Assembly: GCF_963583255.1 (NCBI RefSeq)
Contig: NC_084819.1
Span: 16,213,616-16,277,615 of the forward strand
Direction: 5' to 3'
Source: Pyrus communis
Taxonomy: Eukaryota; Streptophyta; Magnoliopsida; Rosales; Rosaceae
DNA length: 64,000 nucleotides
In this document: positions 31,688 through 42,412 of the stretch, piece by piece
How positions within the stretch are numbered: the first letter of the stretch is position 1
How the letters are laid out: each line of letters starts with the position of its first letter
Notes under the pieces: generated by a model
Databases searched by the model: none
What the model was told of the DNA's origin: nothing
Seen by the model: only the letters and a program-made list of their open reading frames with translations
Made by a program: the position numbers and the translations under genes

Positions 31688-33712
31688 CTACCATCTGCCG
31701 GTGTTCATGGAACAGCAAGAGATCCCGCCCAAGGACGATGAAGGATTCGATGCCATCGTATCAATCGAAAGGACCTGCATAAATCTTGTGTTCATTTCAC
31801 TGTTCTGACGCGAATCAATGAGGTTCCAGTTTTCGACTTCAGGAAGCTGATCCTCCTCATTGAGATATCGAACCACTTGTCTCATGGTAGGCCTAGCTTC
31901 TGGTTTGTAGTGAGTGCAAAGCAAACCTAGTTCCAGCACCAACTTCATCTCTTTAACATCAAAATTCGAGTCCAAGTTCGGATCAACTGTATCGAGTATG
32001 CGATCCATTTCATGATTCTCCATCACCCAATCCGCCAATATGAACTCGCCTGAGCCGATGGGTCTCCGCCCACAAGCCACTTCAAGGAGTAGAACTCCAT
32101 ATGCAAACACATCGGAGCATGTGGAGGCCTTCCCTGTGCGAGCCAATTCTGGTGCAATATACCCAAATGTGCCAACCACGCCAGTAGTGTGTGATATTTC
32201 TCCATGATCATACAACCTGGCAAGGCCGAAGTCGCTTAGCCTCGGGTTCATTTCTGCATCTATTAACACATTGCTCGACTTCACATCGCGATGAATCACC
32301 ACTTGCTCCCATTCCTCATGCAGGTACAAGAGCCCTGTTGCAATGCCTTTGAGGATGCTGAACCTTTGTGCCCAGCTCAGCACAAAGTTGTTTTCGGACC
32401 CAAAAATGAGCGAGTCTAGGCTTCCATATGGGATGTAATCGTAGACTATGAGGAGATCGTTCTTCTTCTTGCACCAGCCCTGGAGATGGACCAAGTTCTT
32501 GTGCCTCAACTTTCCCAAGCTCTCAATTTCTGAAGCGAACTCCTTCCTTCCTTGGATCGAATTTCGGGCGATCTTCTTAACCGCGATTTCACATCCACTA
32601 GAAGGTAAGACACCCTTGTAAACTTCACCAAAACCGCCGGCTCCAATCACACCGGAGGCCTTGAAACCCTTTGTTGCTGCATAAAGATCCTTGTACTTGA
32701 GCCTGTGAGGACAATCCAGCTCCCAATCCTCAAGACTCTCAAACTCATGCATTCCTCTGTACAAGGTGAAGAACAACAAAACTCCCAACAACACGCAAAC
32801 CACAACCGATGAGGCAATTATAAGAGCCTTGATTTCGGGTCTGTAAGAGGATGAACCTTTCTCTTTTGGCGGTTTAGGAAGTTGCGAAACATTGATTGGT
32901 CTCGGTATTCCATCCACTGTGAAACTCCACGCTATTATGTAATGAGCGCTCGCTTGTTCTCCGGTGGATGCAGAGAAGCCGGCGTACATAGTCTCTTGAA
33001 GAGTAGCAGATAAATTGATAGTCAGCGACAATAGCGGTCTCTTGGGTTTCTCCACATGTATGGGAGATATTGTGACATTCAGCATTTGAGTTTTGCCATC
33101 GTAGTCTATCCAAACTTGGATGGGTTCACCGCTCTCCAAGTTTACTTCTTCTTTGTGTGCTCCTTTGACAAAGTAAGCAGCTGGTTCAGTTGCTACAGAG
33201 GACAAACTATTGCTGTTTATACCAACATGGTTTCCTGCAGTGTTGGAGTTCTCTTTAAACCCATTCACCGTGTCGAATTCCACAGAAAAGATGTGGTTTG
33301 AAGGGTTACTGTCCGTTGTGGAGTTGAAAATCCCAAAGAAATGTCCGGGTTCCGCCCCAGGGAATTTTGGAGAGGGAGAGAGTGTGAAGGCTAGGCCAAA
33401 GCCTCCGGGGCCGGAACCAGGGGAGACAATTGCAAAAACAAAATGTGTGCTGAAGGAAGACGCATTAGGGTATGAAGAAGAAGAGTTTTTATCAAAAAAG
33501 TTTATAGGTTTGGGATAGAATGCATGGCCTATAATATTATGTGATGTGTTTGTGAGCTTGAGCATGCCGGAGGGCTTGATTATAGTTGCCCCCTCGCGGA
33601 TTAGGTCATTTGCCTCACTTCCATTGAATCCGTTGAACAAAAACTCAACTCCTCGAGCCGGCGAAAACATGGCAAAGAAGAGGAGGAAGGCTAAAGAAAT
33701 TGGTAAAGCCAT
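31688..33712 (-). CDS. L-type lectin-domain receptor kinase, copy 2
   Basis: An intact 674-residue ORF is identical to copy 1 through the signal peptide, lectin domain and membrane span, and differs at seven cytosolic residues: L338, P370, R389, F516, R549, K590 and C667. Several of these (P370, R549 in CGRRP, K590 in EMKLV) look like the commoner residues in the family, so copy 2 may be the less altered kinase. All catalytic motifs (K379, HRD, DFG, APE) are kept. The orientation, TATA box (33,747-33,756) and proximal promoter match copy 1, but the upstream sequence differs slightly (for example near 33,850), which could affect expression. Confidence 0.95.
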   Translation of the reverse strand: MALPISLAFLLFFAMFSPARGVEFLFNGFNGSEANDLIREGATIIKPSGMLKLTNTSHNIIGHAFYPKPINFFDKNSSSSYPNASSFSTHFVFAIVSPGSGPGGFGLAFTLSPSPKFPGAEPGHFFGIFNSTTDSNPSNHIFSVEFDTVNGFKENSNTAGNHVGINSNSLSSVATEPAAYFVKGAHKEEVNLESGEPIQVWIDYDGKTQMLNVTISPIHVEKPKRPLLSLTINLSATLQETMYAGFSASTGEQASAHYIIAWSFTVDGIPRPINVSQLPKPPKEKGSSSYRPEIKALIIASSVVVCVLLGVLLFFTLYRGMHEFESLEDWELDCPHRLKYKDLYAATKGFKASGVIGAGGFGEVYKGVLPSSGCEIAVKKIARNSIQGRKEFASEIESLGKLRHKNLVHLQGWCKKKNDLLIVYDYIPYGSLDSLIFGSENNFVLSWAQRFSILKGIATGLLYLHEEWEQVVIHRDVKSSNVLIDAEMNPRLSDFGLARLYDHGEISHTTGVVGTFGYIAPELARTGKASTCSDVFAYGVLLLEVACGRRPIGSGEFILADWVMENHEMDRILDTVDPNLDSNFDVKEMKLVLELGLLCTHYKPEARPTMRQVVRYLNEEDQLPEVENWNLIDSRQNSEMNTRFMQVLSIDTMASNPSSSLGGISCCSMNTGRW

Positions 33713-34537
33713 TGGGTTTTAGAAATTGCAGAGGCCGGTCCAATACCTTAATATAGCTTGAGAATACGGTGGGCTTAGAAACGGTCAATGTTTAGAGCAT
33801 ATGCATGTAGAGAGACCCTCCTACTACGTGTGGTCCCGTTTAATTGTGCACGTCAGCATACAGATGATGTGATTCTCAAGACGAATACAAACAAATAATA
33901 TGCAACTTAAGAAGGAACTCATAGTTTTCCTCGAGGAATATTGCCTTGAATTAATTGTCAAAGTCATATGTTAACTGCTCATTTTTCCGCGTTGGGGAGA
34001 GTTGTGGAAGTCATAAGCTGCCAGACTTAACTGGAAGGCATTGATCAAAGGCAATTGGCATGTAATTGCCACCATTGACTTGCTCAGCCCTTTAGCAATT
34101 GACCTCTTTGAGTTAAGGAAGAAAAGGACTTGAGTGCTTATCGGCTTATTGAGTGGCTACAGATTGTTGTGGAGTCCACTTTTTGGCGTAAACTGACCGC
34201 TGTTGTAATTTACAAACGTTGACTCTTGAGAAAGAGAATGTTCTATTGAAATGGATAGTAATATTCAGACGCATATTTTTACATTTTACATATCTTTATT
34301 AATTTTTGACCATTAATTTTCTTCAATGATGATTGGAAATTAAGAGAAGTTTATGAGAAGTAAAAATGAATGTGTGAATAACAACATCCTATTGAAAAAT
34401 GTAGAGAAACAATATGCAAATTACACAAAGAATTACAAGAAAGAAGAAAAAGAAAAGAAGGGGTTGATTTTAGATGGCTTCCTAAACATGTCGAATCACC
34501 TATACTTTAGTCCTTCAACTTTTGACGAAGATTCTGT

Positions 34538-35725
34538 TGTAAACTAAACCAAAAACCAATCAAGCAATAAACAAAACACAACGATTTCAGAGTTCCTCCT
34601 ATGTAATATAGGAGTACTTCTCTAACTACGGAAACTTTATTGATTATCAACAAATACAAGAGAACTCACAGACACAAAGTGTTCTCAAATATACAAACTT
34701 ATGCGGCTATGCCTATCAACATGCCTAAACTAAAAAGGATTAGGATATATTGGACGCAATATATTTGGATTTGTGTTTCCTAGTTGGTTTGGGATTTGGT
34801 TTTCTATATTCTAGGGACTTTGTGTAAACCTATGACATCTATTAGTATAAATAGATGGATGTGGTTTGGGATTTGGTTTTAGTATAGGATTTGATTTTCT
34901 ATATTCTAGGGACTTTGTGTAAACCTATGACATCTATGACATCGTTACGAAGTTCTTCATATATTTTGTCTCCAATGCAGCCCACAATTCCTTCGCAGAA
35001 GTTATGTTCATCACACCATACTTCTGTTGCTTTCCCAAGCATAGCCAAATTGTAGAACTTGCATGAGCATTCAATCTTTCCCATTCTTCTTTTTTCATTG
35101 AAAGCAGTATGTCTCCTAACAACCAAACCTTGTTGTATCAGGACATCTCGAACCTCACACCGCCACATACAAAGTTGTTCGTTCCATCAACTTTCTCAAT
35201 TTCAAACCTAGCACTCTGAACCGTCGTCTTGGTTCCACTAGTGCTAGACTTTTCTTCAACATCATCACTACTGGTGGAATCACCAGTCTTCGTCATTGCT
35301 TGATAGTCATAACCCACGTAAGAACCTAAGCTCTTGATACCACTTATTGTAAACTAAACCAAAAACCAATCAAGCAATAAACAAAACACAACGATTTAAG
35401 AGTTCCTCCAATATAGGAGTACCTCTCTAACAACAGAAGCTTTATTGATTATCAACAAATACAAGTGAACTCACAAACATAAATTGTTCTCAAGTATACA
35501 AACTTATGTCTCTCAAAACTCTCACACACAAAACTCTATCCCACATCCATCTATTTATACTAATAGATTTCATAGGTTTACACAAAGTCCCTAGAATATA
35601 GGAAACCAAATCCTATACTAAAACCAAATCCCAAACCAACTAAGAAACACAAATCCAAATATCTTGCGTCCAAGATATCCTAATCCTTTTTAGTTAGAAA
35701 TGTTGATTTAATGCCAAATCCAACA
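34538..35725 (-). mobile_element. Rearranged Ty1/Copia element, copy 2
   Basis: This is the counterpart of the element at 24,897-26,841. The right LTR (35,348-35,725) is complete and keeps its terminal TG. The left LTR is only half present (34,538 to about 34,715) and is followed by inverted LTR sequence (about 34,730-34,940) that contains a small internal duplication. Only about 400 bp of gag remains (about 34,950-35,345). The juxtaposed direct and inverted LTR halves can fold back on each other. Confidence 0.8.
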
Positions 35726-37742
35726 TACTTATTTTTAGTACTGACACTTGTACTCTTTACCAAGTCTCATTTTATCATTTACACTCTATTGTGTCGCACT
35801 TTACCTCACGCACTCTTATTTAGTGTCCTAGTTTACATTTTTCCATCAATTTCGTTAGCAAAACCATTAAATTGCTAACATGGTATGGACATTACGATAA
35901 ATTTTATCATTAAAAATCAAATACAATGAAAAATAAATGGGAGGATCTACGTGCTTCATAAAGTCATATGGAGTTCAAGTTGGGCAGGGAGTGGCCTCGC
36001 GCTTGCCACTTCAAAAGTTAACAAACAAATTGACAAAAGTTTGGTATTGGAACAAATTTATAAGTTGATGTGTAACATCAATTACATAACTCAAAGTTGA
36101 GGTGGTAAATTGTAACCCTTATATTTAATAGTTAAGTTTACAAATGTATATTTATTATATTAACATAGAGAGTACGATTTGTTGACCCAAAGAGGTAAGA
36201 ATATCTCAATCATTAGAGAATCATTGCAGCACTACTCTCCACCAGTATCCAGTCCCATGTGTATATCAAAGTCCATTACTACGCGTGCGTGATAATCTTA
36301 AGCACCACAAGGCAGCCGGGCAAGAGGATTAGATATTGTGAATAACTCATCCGGAATGTTCCAAAGCATCATTGAATTCTTGCGTACAAGAATCTATTAG
36401 TACATACTCCGCATTTTCATTTGCCACACCTAAGTGTGATGATGTAGCGTGACAAAGAAAACAATAAACGTTACTTTTAGTGAAATATTATTTCTTTAGA
36501 CACTCATTTTTCCTTGTATATCGATATGAAAGCTCTCCATTTGCTCAAAATAAAGATATGAAGGCTTTCTCCGCAATTTGGCAATTGCGGTTATGGCACA
36601 ATGAAGATGGCTTGTACTAGTAACAAAATCGTGAGGGCATGGTCGGGGCCTAAAGCAAACAATATCGTGCTACGACGGAGTCGAGCCCTGGATGCGGTGG
36701 AGCCTAGGTCAGGATGTGACAAAAAAGTTCGAATCTATTACAATAATTTTGAAAACTAGTAGTTTCGAATCCGGGACATATAGGTAAAACCAAATACCTT
36801 ATCCACTAAGATATTTGACCACCCACACCAATCAATTGGGCTCTAGGGGAGCCCGACATCCCCACTAGGCTAGAATCGTGTAGACCAGCGAGCGAGTGCA
36901 TTACGTTGAGTAGGAATTTAGAATAGAATAAGCTATTGGGAAGAAAATATCACGAATACACTATTTGGAGAGTGTCAGAGCGTTGTGACATAATGCTGAC
37001 GTCAACCATATATAAAAAATATTAAAAATTATAATTTTTTTTTCTATAAATACCTTACCATATTCTTCTACGTTATACCACATTTCAATATTTTCAAATA
37101 TTGTCAACCAATTTTTTATTATTATTATCCAAAATTAAAAATAAAAAAATTATAAAACATTAATGAAAAATACAAAAATTATCAAAAATTAATTAAAAAT
37201 ACAAAAATAAATAAATAAAAGATATTATTAAAAATATCTAACCATGTTCTTCCACTTTACACCACATTTCAATATTTTCAAATACTTTTTTATTATTATC
37301 TGAAATTAAATATAAAATTATTTTTTATTATTGTATAAAATAAAAAATATTAAAATTTTAATATGAATTGCTTGGGTATTTAGTTTAGGATGAAGACTCG
37401 GATAATTATTGTTCACTATAAACAGTTATAGTTTATTTAAGAAGATTGAGTTAACTATAGCTCAAAAGCCCCGCCTTTTGGATCTGACGCTAGTGGGATG
37501 CCCTAGGCTACCAGCACTGCCTGACTTGGTACACACGGCAACACTTCTTCGTCATCAACCTCAGCACTTGTTTTGATTTCCTTCGACTTCTTTCAATCGG
37601 ATGCAGCGTAAACTTTATATTTTTTGGAATCTATAAACATTTTATCTAAAAGAGCTTTTAATTATTTTAAAAACATTTCCAAACAAATAGCCTTCCTACT
37701 TCATGCATGACTTTGATGGCATTCTATCAAATATAAAAATCT
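35726..37742. other. Intergenic part of duplicated unit, copy 2
   Basis: The stretch matches copy 1 (26,842 to about 27,730, then 28,285-29,510) and contains no gene. The joint near 36,612-36,618 marks the missing 550 bp, which removed most of the 5S-bearing LTR. Only the last 110 bp of that LTR remain. Confidence 0.7.
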
Positions 37743-37922
37743 TGTTAGCAAGATTCCATCATCTCCACAAATCTCTCCCCAATCCTCTTGATTGAGTTAT
37801 ATTTAGAATGATTGTATAGGGTTGACTTGGTGATTTCAATTGTAATTAATTATTGTATCAAATATGTTCTATATATCTTGTAATTCAGTGAATGAACAAA
37901 TAAGGGAAAATCATTTTCTACA
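37743..37922 (+). repeat. 5' LTR of the truncated Copia element
   Basis: The LTR is bounded by TG at 37,743 and CA at 37,922 and abuts the tRNA-Met primer-binding site. It contains the expected short transcription region (TATATATCTTG near 37,870). Confidence 0.8.
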
Positions 37923-37987
37923 TGGTATCACCTAGGTCTAGGCTCTTTCTTCTCGAAAAACCCTAGCCGATCCTTGCTTCTTCTCCC

Positions 37988-40912
37988 ATGGCTGCCTCTT
38001 CTGGCCCTAGTATTGCTAGCTTCCTGAAATTAGATGAAGACAATTATCCTGAATGGCTTCGCCAGATGAAACCCTTTCTTATTGGCCAAGGACTTTACAA
38101 GTTCGTTGATGGCTCTCACCCAAAACCTTCAGCCACCATTCTTGCCGTGCCCCCCACCCCTCATTCCCCCACCGATGCTCCTGCTGCTCCTGTCCCTATA
38201 CCTAATCCGGCCTTGCTCACATGGATTCAACAAGACCAACTTGTGGTCAGTTACATTACCACTACGCTGACCAAGCTTATTATTTCTCTTACCATTGGTT
38301 GTGAGACAGCCCAAGCCATCTGGGAATGTCTTCATCACCACTTTTCCCAAACCTCTATTGCTAGCTCCGCATCCCTCCAGTTTCAACTTCTCGACCTCAC
38401 AAAAGGGACCAAATCTCTTAATGAATACTTGCTCCAAGTCAAACACATTGCTGACTCCTTGGCTGCAATAAACAAACCTGTGGATCCTGAGTATTTAGTC
38501 ACCCTCACTCTTCGAGGCCTTGGTCCCGAATATCTCATGCTTCGAACCGCCATTCTTCAAAGTTCTTCTCTCCCAACCTTCACTGAACTTCGCTCTCGCA
38601 TTCTCGCATTTGAAGCCCAAGACCCCACCTTCACCGCATCATCTCCATCCTCCCATGCTCTCTTTAATAATCACCTCCCACCATCGGCTCCTCAAAACCC
38701 AGCCCCACCTCAACATTTCCCTGGACATAAGCCTCATAATCACAAGGGTTTCCATCGAAACCATACTGGACGTGGTGGTAATTACCGCAACAACCAGATC
38801 TCTCACCGCCGGTACAACAATAATCATGGCTTCCCTCCTCCCCCGACGCAAGGTCCGCAACCATGGCTTCCACGCCCTCCTCCTTGGTCTGCTTCAACAA
38901 ACGGCTTGTTGGGCCCTCCTCCAACCTGGTGTCCCAATTGCAACACCAATCAACATAACCAGGCTCACTGCCCGCACAGGTACACTGGTCCTGCCCAATT
39001 CCCTCCATTTGCTGGTGCACATATGGCTCAATCCGCTGCTGTGGCCGATCCCGTTTGGTATCCTGACACCGGCGCCACTCACCACATGACAGGTCCCGGC
39101 ACATCTCTTCAAAACCCGTATCCCTACAATGGTAATCAACATGTATTTATGGGTAACGGGGATTCCATGCATGTTACCCACACCGGTACTCTTCCACTTT
39201 CCTTGGGCTCTTCTACATTCACTCTTCGTGATGTTTTTCGCATTCCCGCCATTCGCAAAAATTTACTTTCCGTTGCTCGTTTCACCAAAGATAATCGTGT
39301 ATTTTTCCTTTTTGCCCCAGATTTCTATCAAATTTATGATTTGCTCACCGGTGCACTCTTATTTCAGGGCCCCTGTGAAGATGGCTTATATCCTCTTCAA
39401 CTTTCTTCCATCCGTCAACCCCTTGCTCCTCAAGCTCTTTCCACTCTTCACTCCTCTACTTGGCATCGTCGTCTCGGTCACTCGTCGTCTTCTGTTCTTT
39501 GCCACCTAGGACCATTGTTAGGAAAAGAAATAAACTTTAATAAGACATTTTGTACGGATTGTGCTATAAGCAAATCCACTCAACTACCGTTTTCGAACCG
39601 TAATATTTCAGTCTCCTTTTCATTTCACCTCATTCACTCCGATGTTTGGATGTCTCATGTGCCATCTATTAGTGGTTTTCGGTATTATGTTCTTTTTACG
39701 GATGATTTTTCGCGTTACTCTTGGATTTATCCCATGCGCCGTAAATCCGAAGTGTTTACACACTTTCAAACATTTGTTGCCATGGCACAGAATCTCTTCA
39801 ACTCTAGTATTAAAATCTTACAAAGTGACAATGGTACCGAATATGTGAACAATGCCTTTGCCAATTTTTGCACCACCTTGGGTATCCAACAACGGTTCTC
39901 ATGTCCTCACACCCCTCAACAAAATGGCGTCGCCGAACGCAAACATCGCCATATTGCAGACATGATTCACACCCTTCTTCATACTGCTCATTTACCACCT
40001 TCCTATTGGACTGAAGCGGCTCTCACCGCGGTTCATCTCATTAATCTTCTTCCTACACCCCTCCTAAAATGGGAATCCCCATATGCCAAACTCTTCCATC
40101 GCTCTCCCTCTTACTCTCATCTCCGTGTCTTCGGTTGTTCATGCTTTCCTAACCTCAGTCCTTATACATCCCACAAACTTTCTCCTCGCTCTTTAGAATG
40201 TGTCTTCATCGGTTACAGTCCGAGTCATAAAGGTTATAGGTGTCTCCACCCTTCCACCGGTCGTGTCTATATCTCCCGTCATGTAATTTTTCAAGAAGAT
40301 TATTTTCCTTTTACTAAATTGCAGGTCACTCATGACTCTCCCACCGTTTTGTTGGACATTCAACCTATCGCACCTCCGCAGCCCCCGCTGCCGAGCCCTT
40401 ATATACCCTTGTCTTCCCCTCCTCCGCATATTACTTCTTCCTCCAGTAATCTGCCGAGCTCACCTCCCACCCCGCGGGCCCCAGCTGCTGCCACTATTGC
40501 AGCTCCACAGCCTTCACCGACAACACCTCTTCCACCGCCAGCATCATGTGATGATGCACTAACTACACCGACTGCACATCCTGCACCGACTGCACCGCCT
40601 GCATCGACTGCACCGCAACCGACTGCACCGCCCATTGTCTCACCGCATGCAACCCATGCAGATTCCATGATGCCTTCCAATGCTAGTCCTATGGACCACG
40701 ACCCACCTGTCACCACTGCTCCATCTATGCATCCCATGGTCACACGTCTCCGACTTGGCATCACCAAGCCCAAGAATTCCACCGATGGCACCGTCCGTTA
40801 TCCCCTGCCCAAAGCCCTTCTCACAACACTCTCTGATCTTGAGCCCACCTGCTTTTCTCAAGCCTCCAAGAGTCATGCTTGGCGCTCTGCAATGTCTGAA
40901 GAGATCAATGCT
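37988..40912 (+). pseudogene. Copia Gag-Pol polyprotein, truncated before RT
   Basis: One long open frame of about 975 element-encoded residues. In order it has a gag domain (about 1-230), a CCHC knuckle (C-x2-C-x4-H-x4-C, about residues 317-330), an aspartic protease motif DTGA (about 358), a GAG-pre-integrase segment with WHRRLGH, and an integrase core with the DDE acids visible in HSDVW, QSDNGTEY and NGVAERKH. A Pro/Ser/Thr-rich linker follows. RT and RNase H are missing: the frame reads out of the element after SEEINA into about 19 residues of host sequence before the stop at 40,970-40,972. The frame has no internal stops, which implies recent insertion. It cannot transpose alone. Confidence 0.9.
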
Positions 40913-41238
40913 CCCACACAATTGTTATGGACAATAGTCACACACTTGATCCATAAGGCAATAAGAAAATAAGATCAAATAATACCGACAAGCACATAAT
41001 TTATTAGGCAAAAACTTGAGCTAACCCTAATAATTTACTGAGCATTAGTTTTGTCCTCCTGCAATTTATTCTTCAAACAAATACTTGAAGATAATTGAAG
41101 CCTTTTGGATAAGAAAGGGCTTGACCAAGAACATGAACATGTACTCTAAACTTGTTTTATCTGTTGACATGATTAGATGGCTCGTTCTTTGATTGAATAC
41201 CAGAGATTAGTATCTTTCGAGAGTTTTAAGAATCCTAT

Positions 41239-41898
41239 TGTCCCACATCGGGAAACATTGATTTGTCAATGATCTTTATATAGGTCTAGTCCTTTATACT
41301 AGTAGTTAGGATTTGGATCATTTGGAAATGGATTGAATGTTTGGGCCTTATGGTTGTGGGATTAGGTTTGCATAATATAGTCCAATACAATTAATATTAA
41401 TTAATCAAGACAAGAGCCTTGGAAGTTAAAATTAATCAAATTCATTAATTTTAATTTCGGATTAAGTTTTTAATTAATTTATTAATTAAAAAACATTTTG
41501 ATTAAGAGAGACAACTCTTATAAAGAGTTGTGTATTTTCAAATACGCTGAATAGGTATTTGAAAACTCTTTTTCTTTCGTACAAAACTCCCAGAGAGTAA
41601 ACATACAAAACAATTAGCTAAAATTCTATAATCCAGTGCGAGTTGTAGAATTAGGTAGTTGTATCCTGGTCGAGCAGACGTTGTAGAGTCACAAGCACAA
41701 GAGTGGGATGGAGATACTATTCGAATGACATAGCTTTTGCGCTAACCTCTACCTTTGATTTATTCAAGTTAGTATCATTTTAATTTCTGTATTTATTGTG
41801 TAATTTCATTCTGTATTGTAAGTATTTTTGAGTAATAAAGTATAAGTATTTCAAATTTTGTATTTCTGTTATTTTTGTTTCTAAATTATTCTCCAACA
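41239..41898 (+). mobile_element. Solo-LTR-like insertion, copy 2
   Basis: This is the counterpart of 29,834-30,479, with TGTCCCACATCGGG at the start and CTCCAACA at the end. It is slightly longer because of small insertions. Confidence 0.55.
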
Positions 41899-41934
41899 CA
41901 AACATTATTTGCCGGCATCATGGTTCACATTTTA

Positions 41935-42090
41935 GGGAGTTTTAACGAAAAGCCCAAGTTACAGTTCACTTTAACGAAAAACCACATTTTTACACTAAAA
42001 AGTCAATCATGGTACTATTCACTTTACTCTTTATTTTATCTTTATTATTAAAACTCAAAGTTTTCAAGCTCTTTTCATTAGTTTTCTTTA
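41935..42090. mobile_element. hAT-type MITE, copy 2
   Basis: This is the counterpart of the element at 30,516-30,670. The left end is kept, while the right-hand target duplication visible in copy 1 has been lost here (TTTCTTTATCTACTTG). Confidence 0.7.
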
Positions 42091-42275
42091 TCTACTTGAG
42101 GACAAGTGTGAAGATGAATGTAATAATATGGTTTATATTACCCATAATTATGTGACAAGATAATTAGGTTAACTAGCATGTGAATTTTTATGCTTAACAT
42201 ATTATTTGGCATATATACTTTTTGTTTCGGCGGTCAACGGATAGGATTATCGAAGTCCGATATATATATATTTTT

Positions 42276-42412
42276 AAAATGGGGACATCCTTTTAACCGT
42301 TAGATTTGACTTTAATGAAATCTTGTGGTTGAGATTCTGTGGCCTGTGATTTAATCTTAGCCACATAATTTCATTAATGTCAAATCTAATGGTCAAGAGG
42401 GTGTTCCCTTTT
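42276..42412. repeat. Fold-back palindrome with arms of about 67 bp
   Basis: Positions 42,276-42,342 and 42,343-42,412 are imperfect reverse complements sharing the core TTAGATTTGAC(T/A)TTAATGAAAT. There is almost no loop. In copy 1 only the left arm exists (about 30,865-30,932), because the duplicated unit ends at the hairpin tip. It may itself be a small fold-back MITE. Confidence 0.85.

Larger units (their letters stand above)
37743..40912 (+). mobile_element. 3'-truncated Ty1/Copia retrotransposon
   Basis: Host sequence ending AAAAATCT at 37,742 is followed by TGTTAGCAAG, the start of a 180-bp 5' LTR (37,743-37,922, ending CTACA), and directly by the primer site TGGTATCA (37,923-37,930). 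The element then runs through gag, protease and integrase, and stops at the very start of the RT domain at 40,912, where host sequence CCCACACAATTG resumes. Copy 1 supplies the empty site (29,503-29,520) and shows that only GAT of host DNA was lost. There is no 3' LTR and no target duplication. Confidence 0.9.
30933..42342. repeat. Tandem segmental duplication, copy 2 (11.4 kb)
   Basis: This is the head-to-tail repeat of 21,296-30,932. It is longer because a 3.17-kb Copia fragment (37,743-40,912) interrupts it. It also lacks about 550 bp matching 27,730-28,285 and has a remodelled small Copia element. The right edge at 42,342 falls exactly at the centre of a fold-back palindrome. Confidence 0.93.

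Noticed and set aside
38520..39089. 189-codon plus-strand frame and minus-strand frames within the Copia element
   Set aside because: They are alternative frames of the Copia gag region, which has clear domain matches in the main frame.
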